Shown: piece after piece, positions 63,202 through 64,000 of the stretch
How the letters are laid out: every line of letters starts with the position of its first letter
Numbering within the stretch: the first letter of the stretch is position 1
Assembly (NCBI GenBank): GCA_002943765.1
Contig: PQWQ01000001.1
Location: forward strand, 186,001 to 250,000
Length of the DNA stretch: 64,000 bases
Source: Psoroptes ovis
Taxonomy: Eukaryota; Arthropoda; Arachnida; Sarcoptiformes; Psoroptidae
Direction: 5' to 3'
Notes under the pieces: model-generated
What the model saw: the letters and a program-made list of their open reading frames with translations, nothing else
Told to the model about the DNA's origin: nothing
Database searches by the model: none
Translations under genes and position numbers: made by a program

Positions 63202-63277
63202 AGGTTGTCCCATAAATTCTTGCCGTTTTTTCAATGATATTCTACGATATAACCAGCAAGAACTTATTGGACAACCT
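63202..63277 (+). mobile_element. 76-bp palindromic MITE, type A interior with type C ends
   Basis: AGGTTGTCCCATAAATTCTT, CTACGATATAACCAGC and AACTTATTGGACAACCT, with flanks ATATATTA/TAATATAT. Confidence 0.85.
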
Positions 63278-63648
63278 AATATATTGTAGATATTATAAAC
63301 TGTCATGTTCAATTTATTATTATTATGATGATCATCATCATTCATTGACGAAAACAAAAAGTTCTGGGTGTTTTTCGCTTTGTTTTGTTTTTGGTATTGT
63401 TTCGTTTGGACATTACAGCCACAATGCCTGTCGTATGTTTGATAAATGTGAAATAATTGAAAAAAAAAACAAAAACAAATTACGTTTTTGGTGGTGGTGG
63501 TGGATGATGATGATCACCATCCTCACCACCATCAACAATCCAATTTAATTTTGAATTTTTGAGTTTTGTTTCACTGATGTTAATGTTAATGATGATGATG
63601 ATGGACATGTTTTATTGTTTCAAATAATGGGAAATGAAAATAAATATT

Positions 63649-63725
63649 GGGTTGTCCCATGAGTTTTTGCCGTTTTCTAAATTTGTTTTTATTTAAAAAA
63701 ACGGCAAGAACTTATAGGACAACCT
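63649..63725. mobile_element. 77-bp palindromic MITE, type C
   Basis: GGGTTGTCCCATGAGTTTTT and AAGAACTTATAGGACAACCT; last copy in the window. Confidence 0.85.
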
Positions 63726-64000
63726 AATCAAATAAATAAATTTCAATATATGAAAACATACGAGAAGAGACAAGAGCAAAATTATAAATTTTGAAAAAAA
63801 TGAAAAATAAACAATTATAAAGCATCAACCAAAACAACTGTATTGGTTTGTAATTATAATTTATAATAATAATAATCAAAATAATATATGAAATATGAAA
63901 TTATGATTATGATTGACACATGTGTGTGTGTATATGAAATGTTGAATTTTCAATGAAAAAATTGTCAGTTTTCTTTGCTTTTATTAAAAATATTAATATT

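Larger units (their letters stand above)
56704..64000. other. 7.3-kb gene-free region, densest mini-element cluster
   Basis: No gene is supported. Twelve palindromic mini-elements lie here (each listed), plus (TAAA)n at 59236-59282 and (TCTA)n at 60049-60073. The right end of the window is AT-rich filler. Confidence 0.5.

Overview
The window looks like nuclear DNA of a small-genome arthropod, most plausibly an acariform (house-dust-mite-like) mite. Overall base composition is very AT-rich. Proteins carry long Asn/Ser/Gln runs. Introns are mostly about 50-110 bp with clean GT..AG borders. One protein has a peritrophin-type chitin-binding domain. There are no operons or ribosome-binding sites. 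The mite assignment is inference; arthropod is well supported.

Layout. 1-620: 3' end of a non-LTR retrotransposon (RNase H fragment). 2.6-4.6 kb (minus): secreted chitin-binding protein. 6.4-7.9 kb (minus): DEAD-box RNA helicase of the DDX43 type. It is head-to-head, 215 bp apart, with 8.1-11.3 kb (plus), a POT1-like telomere-protection protein with OB folds and a zinc ribbon. 16.2-18.2 kb (minus): SUMO protease of the SENP1/Ulp1 family (five exons). 19.7-21.5 kb (plus): PH-domain protein with polyproline tracts. 24.8-26.1 kb (plus): Rab32-type GTPase. 28.4-30.1 kb (minus): choline/ethanolamine phosphotransferase (seven exons). 32.3-33.1 kb (plus): NUP42-type CCCH/FG nucleoporin. 33.7-37.3 kb: a 3.5-kb satellite of 44-bp units, bracketed by a 95-bp direct repeat. 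43.5-44.4 kb (plus): unrecognised four-helix membrane protein with a Cys-rich N terminus. 55.4-56.7 kb: a 1.27-kb terminal-inverted-repeat element. The rest is non-coding, full of microsatellites.

The most distinctive feature is a swarm of at least 34 near-palindromic miniature elements, mostly 76-77 bp long, with ends AGGTTGTCC...GGACAACCT. 29 of them lie in the gene-poor right part (38-64 kb) and none lies between 24.1 and 37.9 kb. They fall into three interior types, and their two arms covary. With the ultra-regular 44-bp satellite they are the best candidates here for something undescribed.

The genes are ordinary housekeeping functions (RNA unwinding, telomere protection, deSUMOylation, vesicle traffic, phospholipid synthesis, mRNA export) and do not form a pathway together. 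Exon borders were placed by eye from GT/AG signals, reading-frame continuity and remembered family conservation. They have not been checked against transcripts or a database.
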